A stretch of DNA of 64,000 nucleotides from Nicotiana tabacum (taxonomy: Eukaryota > Streptophyta > Magnoliopsida > Solanales > Solanaceae). The stretch is from contig NC_134096.1 in the NCBI RefSeq assembly GCF_000715075.1, positions 116,992,698 to 117,056,697 of the forward strand, read 5' to 3'. Below, piece after piece: positions 24,333 to 36,500 of the stretch. Position 1 is the stretch's first letter. Each line of letters opens with the position of its first letter. Below the pieces are notes generated by a model. The model was not told where the DNA came from, searched no databases, and worked only from the letters and a program-made list of their open reading frames with translations. Both the position numbers and the translations under genes were made by a program.

Positions 24333-27025
24333 ATGTCTTCATCAAACTCCGATCCTCGCAGAGTAGCAATTGTAGATGAACTTTCCCCTTCAACTGCTCC
24401 TGTTAGGAGTAGAAGAGGTGGTAGATTACGTAGTTTAGGATCTGTATCTATTCGTGGTTCTACTTCTCAAACCAACGTTGTTACCCCTTCTTCTTCTAAA
24501 ACTAGGGCTTCTTTAACTCATAGATCTTCTGCAAGAAATAGGGATTCGAGTGAACCTATTCGAGAACCAACTGTTGACGAAATTATTCCTGCAGAATTTT
24601 CTTTCTCCACTGATCGTGAATCAATTAGAAATCAAGTTACTTCTATGACTTCCTATGATCGTGCCGATGTTTATCCTTCCCAGATTACTGAGGGTTTGAT
24701 TTCTCTTGTGCGAAGAGAATGCCATTAGAAATTTGACTTTCCAATTTTAGTTCCTGGTCCAAACCAAAGGATTACTTCGTTCCAAGTTGGTTACTCTTTC
24801 GTTTATACATATCCTTTTACGTTAGGTTTTAGACCACCTATTGACCCATTCATCATAGAATTTTGCTGTTTCTTTAACGTTTGCTTAGGATAGATTGGTC
24901 CTATTGTATGGAGAGCTTTTGCATGTTTAAGATACCTGGATAATTCGGCCTCTTTACCCTTCACCTTTCAACACTTGCTTCATCTTTATTCCCCTAAGTT
25001 GTTTCGTTCAGGGGTGTTTACTCTCGTGGCTAGGAGTAAAAGGGTTTAATTTAGCCCTAAAGACGATAAAGACTGTGGCTGATATGCCCGTTTTGTTGCT
25101 TCTCCCACAAGTGATTTAGTGGGTGAAGAGAACATGCCTTTTCCAGAAAAATAGAATTTTGCACGTAAGTTTTTTTTTAGATATCTTTCTTCTCTTTTAT
25201 GAAGGAAGAAGAAACTTACGATCCCGTGGCTGTTTTTTTTTTCTTTTTAGCAACCATGGAAGTTGTCGAAGAAATACCAGACTTCCGTGCTTGGGTAGAA
25301 AAATTACTGTCGGTTCCTCCTATGGAAGAAAGGTCTTGGAAATACCTTTCTCATAGGTTTGGTTGGAAAGTTAAAACTTGTGGTATGCTTCCCTTTAACT
25401 TTCTTACTTTCTTTCATATTTATTTGGAGATTTACTATCTTCGTTTTCTGCTAGGGTTTCCCATACGGGGTGTTAGTGTCGTGTCTATTGCTTCATCAAG
25501 ACTTTCTTTGTCCATGGCTCAAGAGATGATTTTGAGTTCTTCATCAAAGAGAAAAGCAGAGAGAGCTCATGTTTCTGAGGGTGAAGAGGAACGAGAGGAG
25601 GGCTCTTTAGTGCATAAGCCTCGGGCTAGGAGACGCGTTATTTCGGATGATGAAGCCACTCCTCCTCCAAATTTAGTTCCCGTGAATGAGCCTGAAAGTG
25701 CCACTTTGGTGAGCTCTAATGAAGAGATGATTACTGCACCTTGTGACTCTACAGAACAGTTGTTTTCCCATGGGTTTGATAGTGAAGACTTTGGCTTAGT
25801 TTCTGATGCAGCACCCCTTGCCTCCTTTTCAGTATCTGCTCCTATTGGTTCTCAGTTTTCCGCGCCTGTTGTTGCTACCACTGCTCATCCCGTGGCTATT
25901 TTTACTTCCTCAACTATCCCTATTGCTACCGCTTATCATGTTGAAGTTGGTTTTTCCAGTAGCAGTACGATGATAAAAAAAGTTATCATTGAAGTCCCCG
26001 AGGATGGTAATCTTTTGAAAAAGTCTGGTCAAGCCGATGTATGGCTGAAACCGCTGATTGGCCCAGTTGAGAAGTCTAAATTGGAAAACTACAGCTCTTT
26101 AGCATGGATGAATGACATTGTCCATTCATCTTTAAAGGTATAAGCCTTAGCTTTTTATTTTGCATGTGATTTCTTTATCTTTGTTTGATAATCACTTCTT
26201 CCCTTTATTTTGTAGATCAGCCTGATAGGCACAGAGCTGATGAAGAGAATTGTCTATACTGAGTAGTTAGTCAACGACTATCATACGGAAGCGGACAACT
26301 GGAAAGAACAATTTGAAGGCCTTCAGTTAGAAAAAGAAGTTTTAGATGAGGAAAAGTGTACTTTGGAACAACAAGTGAAAGTGATGGCAGCAGAATTGGC
26401 GATTGAAAAAGTCTCTTCCAGTCAAGTGGGCAAGGATAAAGACCTCCTTGAGTCTTCATTTGTCTAGTAGCTTTCTAAAGCTACTGAGGAAATTAGGGGT
26501 CTGAAAGAATTGCTTAATCAGAAGGAAATCTATGTCGGGGAGCTTGTTCAAATGCTCACTCAGGCTCAAGAAGACCTTCGTGCATCTTCTAACAAGGTCC
26601 AGTTCTTAGAGAGATCACTCGCCCCTTTACAAACTTCTTATGATGCTGCTTTGACTGAAAAAGCAGAGTTGGAGGCCGAAATTGAGCAATGGGAGAGGGA
26701 TTATGAGGCCCTTGAGGATAAATCAACTCTTGATGTAAGCTGGGCTTTCTTGAACACGCGCCTCGAGACTTTGATGAAGGCTAACCAGGAAGGTTTTGAC
26801 TTGACTGCTGAGATTGCAAAAACTAAGGAAACCATTGAAAAAACTCAGCATAGTCAAAACTTTTCCTCACCTGAGGTCGGCATTCCCGAGGGTGATGAAC
26901 TTACTCCTGGTGAAGTTAGTGTTCAAATATCTCCTGCTCAAGTCAAACCTTCTGCTGCTACTGTTGATGATGCCATCTTGACTTCTCCCGCTGCTGATAG
27001 TACTACTTTAGAATCTGCTCCATAG
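24333..27025 (+). pseudogene. Antisense gene of Tat element 1: globular domain plus coiled coil, four exons
   Basis: Runs opposite to gag. Exon 1 is 24333-25164 (Ser/Arg-rich start, then a conserved domain with YTYPFTLGFRPPIDP and ENMPFPEK), donor GTAAGT. Exon 2 is 25251-25382 (FRAWVEKLL ... RSWKYLSHR). Exon 3 is 25455-26137 (acidic, Ser/Thr-rich linker). Exon 4 is 26216-27025 (long heptad coiled coil, then an acidic, Pro/Ala-rich tail). Exon phases are 1, 1 and 0, as in the second Tat element. It is a pseudogene: in-frame stops lie near 24726, 24890, 25048, 25089, 25151, 26263 and 26464, several at expected Trp or Gln codons. The N-terminal domain resembles proteins annotated as plant transposon or gag-like domains; function unknown. 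Antisense genes near the 3' LTR are known for some Tat elements such as Grande. Confidence 0.75.
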
Positions 27026-27227
27026 TGAACTTGTGTTTGGAAAGTTTAATGTGTTTGTTTTTTTATTTGTGGAATGGTTGGCAAGTTTTACTCCTGATCC
27101 ATTTTGGGGTTTAATATCAAATACTTTGGTTTGAAATAAGTTTATACTTAGTTTTAACCGGGTTTATATAGTATTTCATTTTGAGTTTCTGTTCTACTCT
27201 TATAATATTTCATTTTGAGTTTCTATT
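27026..27227. other. Junction between antisense gene and truncated pol
   Basis: About 200 bases between two converging reading frames. It contains a doubled AATATTTCATTTTGAGTTTC word (about 27173 and 27206). This is the point where some 3 kb of reverse transcriptase to integrase are missing compared with the second Tat element. Confidence 0.6.
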
Positions 27228-27974
27228 CTACTTTTCATCGATCACTTGATTTTTGAATGATCTTTGCTTTCTCTTCTTTTGTTTGACAGGTATGAATGAT
27301 GGATCTTCATTTAATTTATGAGTCATCACCTCCGGAGGTATACCTGTCATATCTAAATGGGACCATGCAAAACAATCTGCGTTAGCTTTTAAATATTTAA
27401 TTAACTTACCTCTCTTATCTGGGTTTAACCTTGCTCCGATATGAATTCTTCGATCTGGCCATTGTTCGAATAGTGGAACAGCTTCAAGCTCCGCAATCGT
27501 TATTTTAATGTTTTCGTTCTCCTCTGGCTCTTGAATTACATCTGGTCTGGAATCCACGTCTGTTTGTTTTGATACAATTTCTGTTGAAATTTGATTTACC
27601 GCATCTTTCTCACTTGCACCCGCATCTTTTTGATTTGCACTCGTATCTTTTTGACTTGGCTGTATCACCGAATTGATGTTCCTTGAAGTTTGTTGATCTC
27701 CTCGAATATGTTGAATTCCCCATTTTGAAGGAAATTTGATAACCTGATGTAATGTGGATGACACAACATCCATATCATGAATCCACAGCCTCCCAAGAAT
27801 TATATTATAGGCCATATCTGTGTCTATCACTTGAAATTTTGTTTCTTTGATGACCCCCTCTGCGTATGTGCTTAGTTCAATCTCGCCCTTTGTAATAATA
27901 GTTGAGTTATCAAACCCAGATAAGGAACGTGCTTTTGGAACTACATGATCGCCCATCAGCATTTCGTTCACCAC
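27228..27974 (-). pseudogene. Protease C-terminal part and start of pol, truncated
   Basis: Continues gag-protease after an in-frame stop. ITKGEIELSTYAEG and YNIILGRLWIHDM are the second half of a gypsy aspartic protease with its ILGR.W.H signature. A charged linker follows, then CFAWSHLDMTGIPPEV and IPVKQKKRKQ, the conserved lead-in to reverse transcriptase. The frame ends just where the polymerase domain should start; no catalytic residues are present. Confidence 0.88.
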
Positions 27975-29791
27975 TCATAATAAAATGATATTCACAGAGC
28001 CACCTGGGTCAATCAAAACTCGTTTTACATTAGTATCATGTATAAGTAAAGATATTACCAGTGCATCGTTGTGAGGAATCATTAACCCATCGGCATCTGC
28101 ATCATCAAAGGTTATGTTGCCGTCTTCCAGAGTTTGGCGAGTTCGCTTCTCGTGAGTTACTGTGAACTTTGTTGTTTTTCTCGCGACTGTATAGGTTACG
28201 CCATTGACTTCTTCCCCGCCGTTTATCACATTTACTGTTCTCTTTGGAGACGGAGGTTTTGAGGGCTCTTGCCTATTTTTCATGTAAGTTTTGCCTTTCT
28301 CGCTGAACAATTCCGTCAGATAGCCCTGCTTTAATAAATGTTCCACCTTACCTTGTAATAATCTGCAGTCTGATGTTCTATGGCCGCGATCATTATGGAA
28401 CTCGCACCAAAAGTCTGGGTTTCTTCTATTTGGATTTGATCTCATCTCTTTAGGCCATCGTACCTTATCTCCCATGCTTCTTAAAACAACGACCAACTCG
28501 GAGGTACTCACGTTAAAATTGTAGTCCCCAATCCTTGCGTTTGCATTAGCATCTCTGTTACGTTCACCTTGATTTTTTCTGAATCTCGATGATGATGAAC
28601 CTGAATCTCTATTTGCGAACCTGTGATCAGCCCGCACATTTTCGAATTTGGAATGAGCTTCTCGCCCCGAAGGTCCCATATAAGGCTCATACCTATTCTT
28701 ACCAGACCTCTTCTCAGATTCCGACCGCCTCGGACCTATTTTTTCCTCAACCTTTGACTGAGCTACGATATCTTCTTCGATTCGTAATTTGGTTCTGTAC
28801 CTATTATAGACATCATTCCATGCCGTGGCAGGGAATTCTCGTAGGCTCTCTTTAAGCCTCCTCGTAGCTTCTGAACTTTTCTCGTTTAAATTGCTTGCAA
28901 ATGCCATGGCTGCCCAATTGTCGGGTACTCTTGGTAGCAATATTCTTTCACGTTGGAATCTGTCTACAAACTCTCGAAGTAATTTTGTATCTCCTTGCTT
29001 TACTTTAAATATATCCTCCATTCTCTTTTCAACTTTTTGTGCACCCGAGTGTGCTTTTATAAATAGATCTGCAAGCTCAGCAAAAGAGTCAATAGAATTT
29101 TCAGGTAAAAGAGAGTACCATGTTAACGCTCCTTTAGTAAGTGTTTCCCCAAACTTTTTGACCAGCACGGATTCAATCTCCTGCTTGGTTAAATCATTGC
29201 CTTTTACTCCCGTGGTGAATGCAGTAACGTGGTCACGTGGATCGGTCGTTCCATCGTATTTCGGGATGTTAGACATTTTGAACTTTTGGGAATTGGTAAT
29301 GGAGCTGCGCTTGGTTTCCATGGTTGTTGTGAATATTTGTCGAAATCAACTCCTTTGATCACATGTGGTACGTCAGGTATTTGCTCAATACGGTCGTTTT
29401 GTTCCTTCACCTGTTTCTGCAAGGTTAGTATTAAAGTTTATAAATCAGAATTATTAGGCGTACCTGGTCTCCCATCACGTGACTCGTTGGGAGTTCCTCC
29501 GCTTCCAGAATTAGCTAACCATGATCGTGGAATTTCCACAGTTGCAGTATTAGTTGGTGGAGGTGTGGGTGGTACAATTGGTATTCCCCTCACAAAAACC
29601 TGGAGAGCATCATTCACGTACTCAGCAATTAACTGCTTCACAACATCATGCTCGACAGTTTGTTCATTTCCATGTTGTTCATTGTTATGAGTAGTGAATC
29701 TTTCTGGTGATGCTTCTCTTGAATTGCGTGGGCTTCCTTGAGGTGACGGAACTCCTTCCACCTGCTGGTTATTGTCATTGACATTCGACAT
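27975..29791 (-). pseudogene. gag and protease N-terminus of Tat element 1
   Basis: Starts at the ATG at 29791 (MSNVNDNNQQVEG), 58 bases from the LTR. A stop at 29438 (probable CAA to TAA) and a frameshift near 29285-29325 break the N-terminal third. The rest is one 448-codon frame with the retrotransposon gag core (FVDRFQRERILLP, a WYSLLPENSIDSF stretch), an RS/Arg-rich segment, a zinc-knuckle-like CEFHNDRGHRTSDC, and the protease active-site strand VLIDPGGSVNIILL at the end. The protease is then cut by a TGA at 27977, probably from CGA. Substrate and role by family: capsid formation and RNA packaging. Confidence 0.9.
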
Positions 29792-29826
29792 GATTGAGTG
29801 ATTTGGAAAGTAAGAAAAGTTTATTA

Positions 29827-29846
29827 GATTTCGGTAACGGAACCAA
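29827..29846 (-). other. Primer binding site candidate
   Basis: On the minus strand TGGTTCCGTTACCGAAATCT begins three bases inside the 5' LTR edge. It resembles the TGGYNCCGTTNCCG type of primer site used in the Tat lineage. I cannot name the tRNA with certainty. Confidence 0.6.
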
Positions 29847-29848
29847 TT

Positions 29849-30438
29849 TGTTTAATCAAAGAATTAGATTCTGAGTCAAAGCCTATTTTTAGAAGAACTC
29901 GGGTTACTGATAATCAAGAAATTCAATATTCTCTCAAAAATAAGAAAGGAAATCAGAATCAGAAATGACAAAGTAATTAATAGAAAGCACAAGAAAGTAA
30001 TTATATTCCAATATTCATCAGAACGTGTCCTTACAAGTGAAATTTCCTTCCCTTATATAGGAATTTACAAATATAACATTTCTTCCCTTTTATGACCGAA
30101 TCATTATGAGCATTAATGACATTAATGAAACGTTAAAATTGGCAACCGTAATTATTCATGAAGATTTTGTAACGGTTCTGATTCTTCTTCCACATTAATT
30201 AGAGGTTCATGAATCTCCCCTCTTTACTGTCTTAATTCTTCATGCTTGTGTCTCTTCACCGAGTAATTTAGGCTCGAGCAACCTTACCCTTTCGTCTCGT
30301 GAGTGATTTGTTCGTACCTGTTGTAAATTGTGAATCTTTTAATGCGTCACTCCAGTTGTCATCTTCTTAGTGATCCACATATCTTGCCCTGTCATCCTCA
30401 TATAATTTCACGTGTAACATTTATTTTTTACCAATACA
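29849..30438 (-). repeat. 5' LTR of the first Tat element
   Basis: 590 bases, partner of 23431-24020. A TATA box reading TATATAA on the minus strand is at 30053-30059, the likely promoter for gag. The right flank is AATAC, completing the target duplication. Confidence 0.93.
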
Positions 30439-30443
30439 AATAC

Positions 30444-31291
30444 CCTGTGCCCTCACAACTTAAAAAAAGCGAAAAGAAGAAAGGAATGTTGAGGCTAGGA
30501 ATGGTGCAAAAAGAAAACTAGAGAAATAAAACTCACATGCAGACATCCACTAATCAAACAAATCAAACGCTCAAAAAACAAAATCAGAAAAAAAGAGCTT
30601 ACCAATTAATACAATCGCAGCACACCAGACTGATCGGCAATCAGAGCAGCATTACTGTCAATCCAGCTAAAGAAGATACTATCCTGTGACAGAAGCATTA
30701 TTCAAAGTTCAAACTTGCTGCAATTATTATTATTGAAAAAAATGAAAGGGAAGGAGAAGATAAAGCTGTAATTTTGATTACTTTTGCTCCACGCATATAG
30801 TAGTCACTGGAACATCTATGTACAAGATAAAAAGTCAGAAGCAAGCTGCGGTAAGGACTTTATTTTCCTGCAAAACAATTGTTGATATATAGAAAAACAT
30901 GTTATTAATTTATATGAGGGAATCAATTAGGATATTTGCGAACGAACATTTACACTTGTTGCTAAATTTTTATGTTTTAGTAGCTTAGTAACTTTTATTC
31001 TATGTGTAAAAGCAAAGGAGTTAGCAGGACATCAGAATATTCAAGCATTTGAACTATCTCAGAGGAGTTGATTGAAATATTTCAAGAATTTCTCAAGGAT
31101 TAATCTTCATTTCCTGCACATACTCTAGTCCCTCGCGAGATAGTAATTTCTGGGTTTTTCACATTAAAAAATGACATAAAATTCCTTTTGAGAGCTACGT
31201 CGCAATCATTAACATTATAAAAGTAAAATATACCTAATTAAGATGATCTCCATACGATCTTCTTACCTGCTACTTGATTTTTAAATGTATC
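30444..31291. other. Probable host DNA between Tat element 1 and the copia element
   Basis: No transposon signature. Left edge follows target duplication AATAC, and the right edge GTATC is the target duplication of the copia element. Two candidate exons on the minus strand lie at 30603-30815. The rest is AT-rich and featureless. Confidence 0.5.
30603..30815 (-). pseudogene. Two candidate exons of an unrecognised host gene (fragment)
   Basis: On the minus strand, acceptor TACATAG precedes a 34-base exon (30815-30782; CSSDYYMRGAK) ending at donor GTAATC. After a 98-base AT-rich intron ending in TGTCACAG, an 81-base exon (30683-30603) reads DSIFFSWIDSNAALIADQSG, then VLRLY, and ends at donor GTAAGC. 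The phases fit. A TAA stands two codons before the end of the second exon, so the copy is decayed or my splice choice is wrong. The peptide looks protein-like and may belong to a beta-propeller, but I cannot name it. Confidence 0.35.
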
Positions 31292-32091
31292 TGTTGAGGT
31301 TTTGTTATTTAAGATGAAATAGTCTTAAAATGAGGGTGAATGGGAAATGGAGGGAAAAATGAAATTTTTGAGTAAAATTTTAAGTTTTTCCCTCTTGACA
31401 ATGAGACATTGTCCCATATTGGAAGAGGAAAAGATTTTTGGTGGGTATATATATAATTGCTCTTCTTGTAGCTCTTAAAGAGTTAAGAAGAAAGCAAGCC
31501 TCGCGCCGTCGTCGTCGCTCGCTCGGCTCCGGCTCCGGATTAATTGATTAATTTTTTGGACCAAATTTATTTGTTAATAGTAAATATTAACGTAAGATTA
31601 TCCGCATTTGTAAGTGCTTGCTCCACAAACAAGCTAGTGCATGCTCCACCATGGAGGGTGGAGGGTCGTTCATCTTCAAAGCTGACTGCTATAAATATGT
31701 GCAGCAGCTGTTGAAGAAATACACCAAACTGAAAACGCTCAACTTTGGCTATACATTGCATTCCTTCCTCTCAGCATTTTCATACGATTTTCTGAGTTTC
31801 TACTCCTTTGTTCTGCATTGTTTTAACTTCAAACAAAGCAACTTTAAGTGTGATTTGCTACCGAACTTTGTATTCGCTGAAACACTGGGGTTTGAAGTAC
31901 TGCTACACCAGTGTGTGATTCGTTCTATCCTGGGAGGAAATAATCCATAACCTTGGATACTAGGAGGGGATTAAATTTCTTAAGGAAACACTGTGAATTC
32001 AGTGGGCTCGAATTAATTACTGTTTCATTACGATAACTTATATTTCCCAGAATTATTATTTATAAATACAGCAATATTGGCGGGACTAACA
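31292..32091 (+). repeat. Copia LTR copy A (outer left)
   Basis: 800 bases from TGTTGAGG to GGGACTAACA. A TATA box (TATATATATAA) is at 31446-31456, followed about 30 bases later by the likely transcription start region. A 110-codon frame (31618-31950) is shared by all three LTRs. The copy is joined to the 3' interior fragment at 32092 through a short CATTAA-type microhomology. Confidence 0.92.
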
Positions 32092-32519
32092 TTAAAGCTT
32101 TTTAATGATTTCTAAATTTGATACGGGGTATATCAAATAGTGTATCTATAGGATGACACGTTTAGGAATCACCTATGTAAGTGTGAAGTGTTAGACGCTT
32201 CAAGGAGAACTTTGTAAGGCCAGTTCTCTACGCATTTATGAAACCAGGCGGTGTTCATGGCTGAAACGAACACAACAATGAGAACCAAAAACGGTTAAGG
32301 GTTGATTGTGTGACTTATGGTTGTCTAGTTATACACCAAAGATCGACGGTTCAAAGATATCAAATCTACCGATTGACCGAGTATATCCGACATAAGTTCA
32401 CTACGAAAAGTTCAAAGGAAAACCTACTTATCCAGATGCGATTAATCATTGCTTGCAAATCACACAGTTTTTCCATGCATACTTCCATGATATAGCCATT
32501 CCCCATTCATGTGGGGGAT
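32092..32519 (+). mobile_element. 3'-terminal interior fragment of the copia element
   Basis: 428 bases starting TTAAAGCTTTTTAATG, closely matching about 37586-38016 next to LTR C, and ending in the polypurine tract CATGTGGGGGAT. Primer site, leader, gag and pol are all missing between LTR A and this piece. Confidence 0.9.
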
Positions 32520-33327
32520 TGTTGAGATTTTTGTTATTTAAGATGAAATAGTCTTAAAATGAGGGTGAATGGGAAATGGAGGGAAAAATAAAATTTTTGA
32601 GTAAAATTTTAAGTTTTTCCCTCTTGACAATGAGACATTGTCCCATATTGGAAGAGAAAAAGATTTTTGGTGGGTATATATATAATTGCTCTTCTTGTAG
32701 CTCTTAAAGAATTAAGAAGAAAGCAAGCCTCGCGCCGTCACCGTCGTCGCTCGCTCGGCTTCGGATTTGGATCGATTTATTGATTAATTTTTTGGACCAA
32801 ATTTATTTGTTAATAGTAAATATTAACGTAAGATTATCCGCATTTGTAAGTGCTTGCTCCACAAACAAGCTAGTGCATGCTCCACCATGGAGGGTGGAGG
32901 GTCGTTCATCTTCAAAGCTGACTGCTATAAATATGTGCAGCAGCTGTTGAAGAAATACACCAAACTGAAAACGCTCAACTTTGGCTATACATTGCACTCC
33001 TTCCTCTCAGCATTTTCATACGATTTTCTGAGTTTCTACTCCTTTGTTCTGCATTGTTTTAACTTCAAACAAAGCAACTGTAAGTGTGATTTACTACTGA
33101 ACTTTGTGTTCGCTGAAACACTGGGGTTTGAAGTACCGCTACACCAGTGTGTGATTCGTTCTATCCTGGGAGGAAATAATTCATAACCTTGGGTACTAGG
33201 AGGGGATTAAATTCCTTAAGGAAACATTATGAATTCAGTGGGTTCGAATTAATTACTGTTTCATTACGATAACTTATATTTCCCAGAATTATTATTTACA
33301 AATACAGCAATATTGGCGGGACTAACA
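32520..33327 (+). repeat. Copia LTR copy B (internal)
   Basis: 808 bases from TGTTGAGATTT to GGGACTAACA with a TATA box at 32675-32685. It acts as 3' LTR of the deleted left unit and 5' LTR of the coding unit. The bases after it, ATCTTAAGG, do not resemble the usual tRNA-Met primer site, so the primer cannot be named. Confidence 0.92.
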
Positions 33328-33533
33328 ATCTTAAGGAATTTAATATTTATTTCTGTATTTGTATTATTCTTATTATTCTGCAAACTAAAACCTTTGTGGT
33401 TTTGTGTACTCCTGTTTTGGAGAGTAAAGCCTTCGTGGCGTTTTGTTGGAGATTAAAATCTACGTGATTTTTACTCTAGTTTGAAAACGTTTATTAAAAG
33501 TTTGTTTGTGTCATTCTTTTACAGGAAAAAAAA

Positions 33534-36500
33534 ATGATGACTAAAAGCAAAAACCAAGCTGTTCCGACGGTGACTGCCAACGCATCGACAAGCCGAACAC
33601 CGACGTTGGCACGAGCAGAAAAACCCGAAAAATTTTCCGGGATTGATTTCAAGCGCTGGCAGCAGAAGATGTTCTTCTACTTAACTACGTTATGTCTACA
33701 AAAGTTCATCAAGGAAGATGTTCCTGATCTGCCAGATAAAACTCCAGAGAATGAATGCTTTGTCGTGATTGAAGCGTGGAAGCATTCTGATGTTTTATGC
33801 AAGAATTATATTCTTAGCGGACTAGATGATAATCTGTATAATGTATATAGTGGCGTGGAGACGTCAAAAGAATTGTGGAATGCGCTTGAAAAGAAATATA
33901 AAACTGAAGATGCTGGGATGAAGAAATTCATTGCCGCAAAATTTTTGGACTACAAAATGGTAGATAGCAAGTCTGTTATTACCTAAGTTTAGGAATTGCA
34001 AGTGATTATTCATGATCTATTTGCTGAAGATCTTGTCATCAATGAAGCATTCCAAGTAGCAGCAATTATTGAGAAGTTGCCTCCGTTGTGGAAGGACTTC
34101 AAAAAATTATTTGAAACACAAACGAAAGGAAATGTCCCTTGAAGATCTCATTGTTCAGTTGAGAATCGAAGAGGACAATAAAACTGCTGAAAGGAGAGGC
34201 CGTAGAAATTCAACAATAATGGGAGCAAATATTGTTGAAGATAACAAAAAGAGGAAGAAGGCTTCTGTTCCGAAATACAACCCAAGCAAGAAGCGGTTCA
34301 GTGGAAACTGCTACAACTGTGGGAAAATCGGACACAAATCTACGGAGTGTCGTGCTCCGAAGAAAGACAAGAAAAGGGGTCAAGCAAACATGGTAGTAAA
34401 GCATGATGATGTTGATAACTTGTGTGCCATGCTTTCTGAATGTAACTTGGTGGGAAATCCTAAACAGTGGTGATTTGATTCTGGAGCCATTCGCCATGTT
34501 TGTGCAGTTAGAGAAGCTTTTGCTACTTATGCTCCTGCTGGACCCGGAGAGACAGTTTATATGGGAAATGCTTCAACAGCAAAAGTTGAAGGATATGGGA
34601 AGATATTTCTGAAAATGACTTCTCGCAAGGTCATGATTTTTAACAATGTCCTTCATGTTCCCGAAATGAGAAAGAATTTAGTCTCTACTGGACTTCTTGT
34701 TAAGCACGGTTTTAAGTGCGTTTTTGTGTCCAACAAGGTTGTCATAAGTAAGAATGAAATATTTGTAGGAAAAGGTTACCTCACCGAGGGCCTTTTCAAT
34801 CTAAATGTAATGGTTGTGGAAAACAATAATAATATTTCAGCTTCTTCTTACTTACTTGAGTCAAATGGTTTATGGCATGTACGTTTGGGTCATGTCAATT
34901 ATAAAACCTTACGGAAAATGATTAACTTGGAAGTACTGCCTAAGTTTGAATGCAAAAAATCAAAATGCCAAACATGTGTGGAATCTAAGTATGTTAAACA
35001 TCCTTATAAGTCAGTTGAAAGGAATTCAAATCTTTTAGACTTAATTCACACAGATATTTGTGACATGAAGTCAATACCATCTCGCGGTGGAAAGAAGTAT
35101 TTCATAACTTTTATTGACGATGGTACTCGATATTGCTATGTTTACTTACTGAATAGTACAGATGAAGCAATAGACGCATTCAGGCAATACAAAAATGAAG
35201 TTGAAACGCAACTTAACAAGAAAGTAAAAATGATAAGAAGTGATAGGGGTGGTGAATATGAATCTCCTTTTGAAGAAATATGTTTAGAATATGGAATTAT
35301 TCATCAAACAACAGCCCCTTACACGCCCCAATCTAATGGGATTGCGGAAAGAAAGAATCGCACATTAAAGGAGATGATGAACGCGTTGTTGATAAGTTCT
35401 GGTTTGCCACAGAACTTGTGGGGGAAGCCATTCTTACGGCTAATCGAATATTAAATCGAGTGCCCCATAGCAAAACACAATCCATTCCATATGAAAAATG
35501 GAAAGGAAGGAAGCCCAACTTGAATTATTTTAAAGTGTGGGGGTGTTTGGCAAATGTGTAAGTTCCTAAACCCAAAAGGGTAAAGATAGGACCGAAAACC
35601 GTTGATTGTGTTTTCATAGGATATGCGACAAATAGTAAAGCATATCGATTTCTAGTTCATAAATTAGAAAATTCCGACATTCATAATAATACGGTTATAG
35701 AATCAGATAATGTTGAGTTCTTTGAAAATATATATCCGTATAAAAAGGAATGTGAGTCGTTTGGTGAAGGATCTAAACGACCTCGGGAAGAAACAAAAGA
35801 AAGTATATGTAATCAGGAGGATCCAAGACGTAGTAAACGTCAAAGAACGTCTACTTCATTTGGACCAGATTTTGTGACTTTCTTATTGGAGAATGAGCCT
35901 CAAACATTTAAAGAAGCTATGACTTCTTCGGAATCATTATTTTGGAAAGAGGCAGTCAATTGTGAAATAGAATCCATATTGAACAACCATACATGGGAAT
36001 TGGTTGATCTTCCTCCTGGAAATAAACCTTTGGGTTCTAAATGGATTTTTAAGAGAAAAATCAAAGATGATGGCACTATTGATAAATTCAAGGCAAGACT
36101 CGTAGTCAAAGGGTATAGACAAGGAGAAGGTCTAGACTACTTTGATACATACTCTCCAGTTACAAGAATTACGTCCATATGGATGTTAGTAGCATTAACT
36201 GCAGTGTATGGTCTTGAAATTCATCAAATGGATGTTAAGACGGCCTTCTTAAATGGAGAGTTGGAGGAAGAAATTTACATGGAACAACCTGAAGGGTTTG
36301 TGGTTCCAGGTAAAGAAAAGAAAGTATGTAGACTTGTTAAGTCTCTTTACGGACTAAAACAAGCACTCAAACAATGGCATGCGAAATTTGACCAAAGAAT
36401 GTTGTCAAATGGTTTTAAGATAAATGAATGTGATAAATGTGTGTACATTAAAAATGTTCCAAATCACATAGTCATTGTTTGCCTATATATGGATGATATG

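Larger units (their letters stand above)
23431..30438 (-). mobile_element. Non-autonomous Tat-lineage Ty3/gypsy element with antisense gene
   Basis: Two 590-base LTRs (23431-24020 and 29849-30438) are flanked by AATAC on both sides, giving exact limits of a 7.0-kb insertion. In the element's own (minus) orientation the order is 5' LTR, primer site, gag, protease, then an abrupt stop where reverse transcriptase should begin, then a four-exon gene on the plus strand, a polypurine tract and the 3' LTR. The reverse transcriptase, RNase H and integrase are absent. The layout matches the larger element at 40565-52191 with pol removed. LTRs look about 95% alike. Confidence 0.93.

Noticed and set aside
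28825..29358. 177-codon plus-strand frame and its neighbour to 29690
   Set aside because: Shadow of gag on the minus strand; gag shows recognisable domains, this does not.
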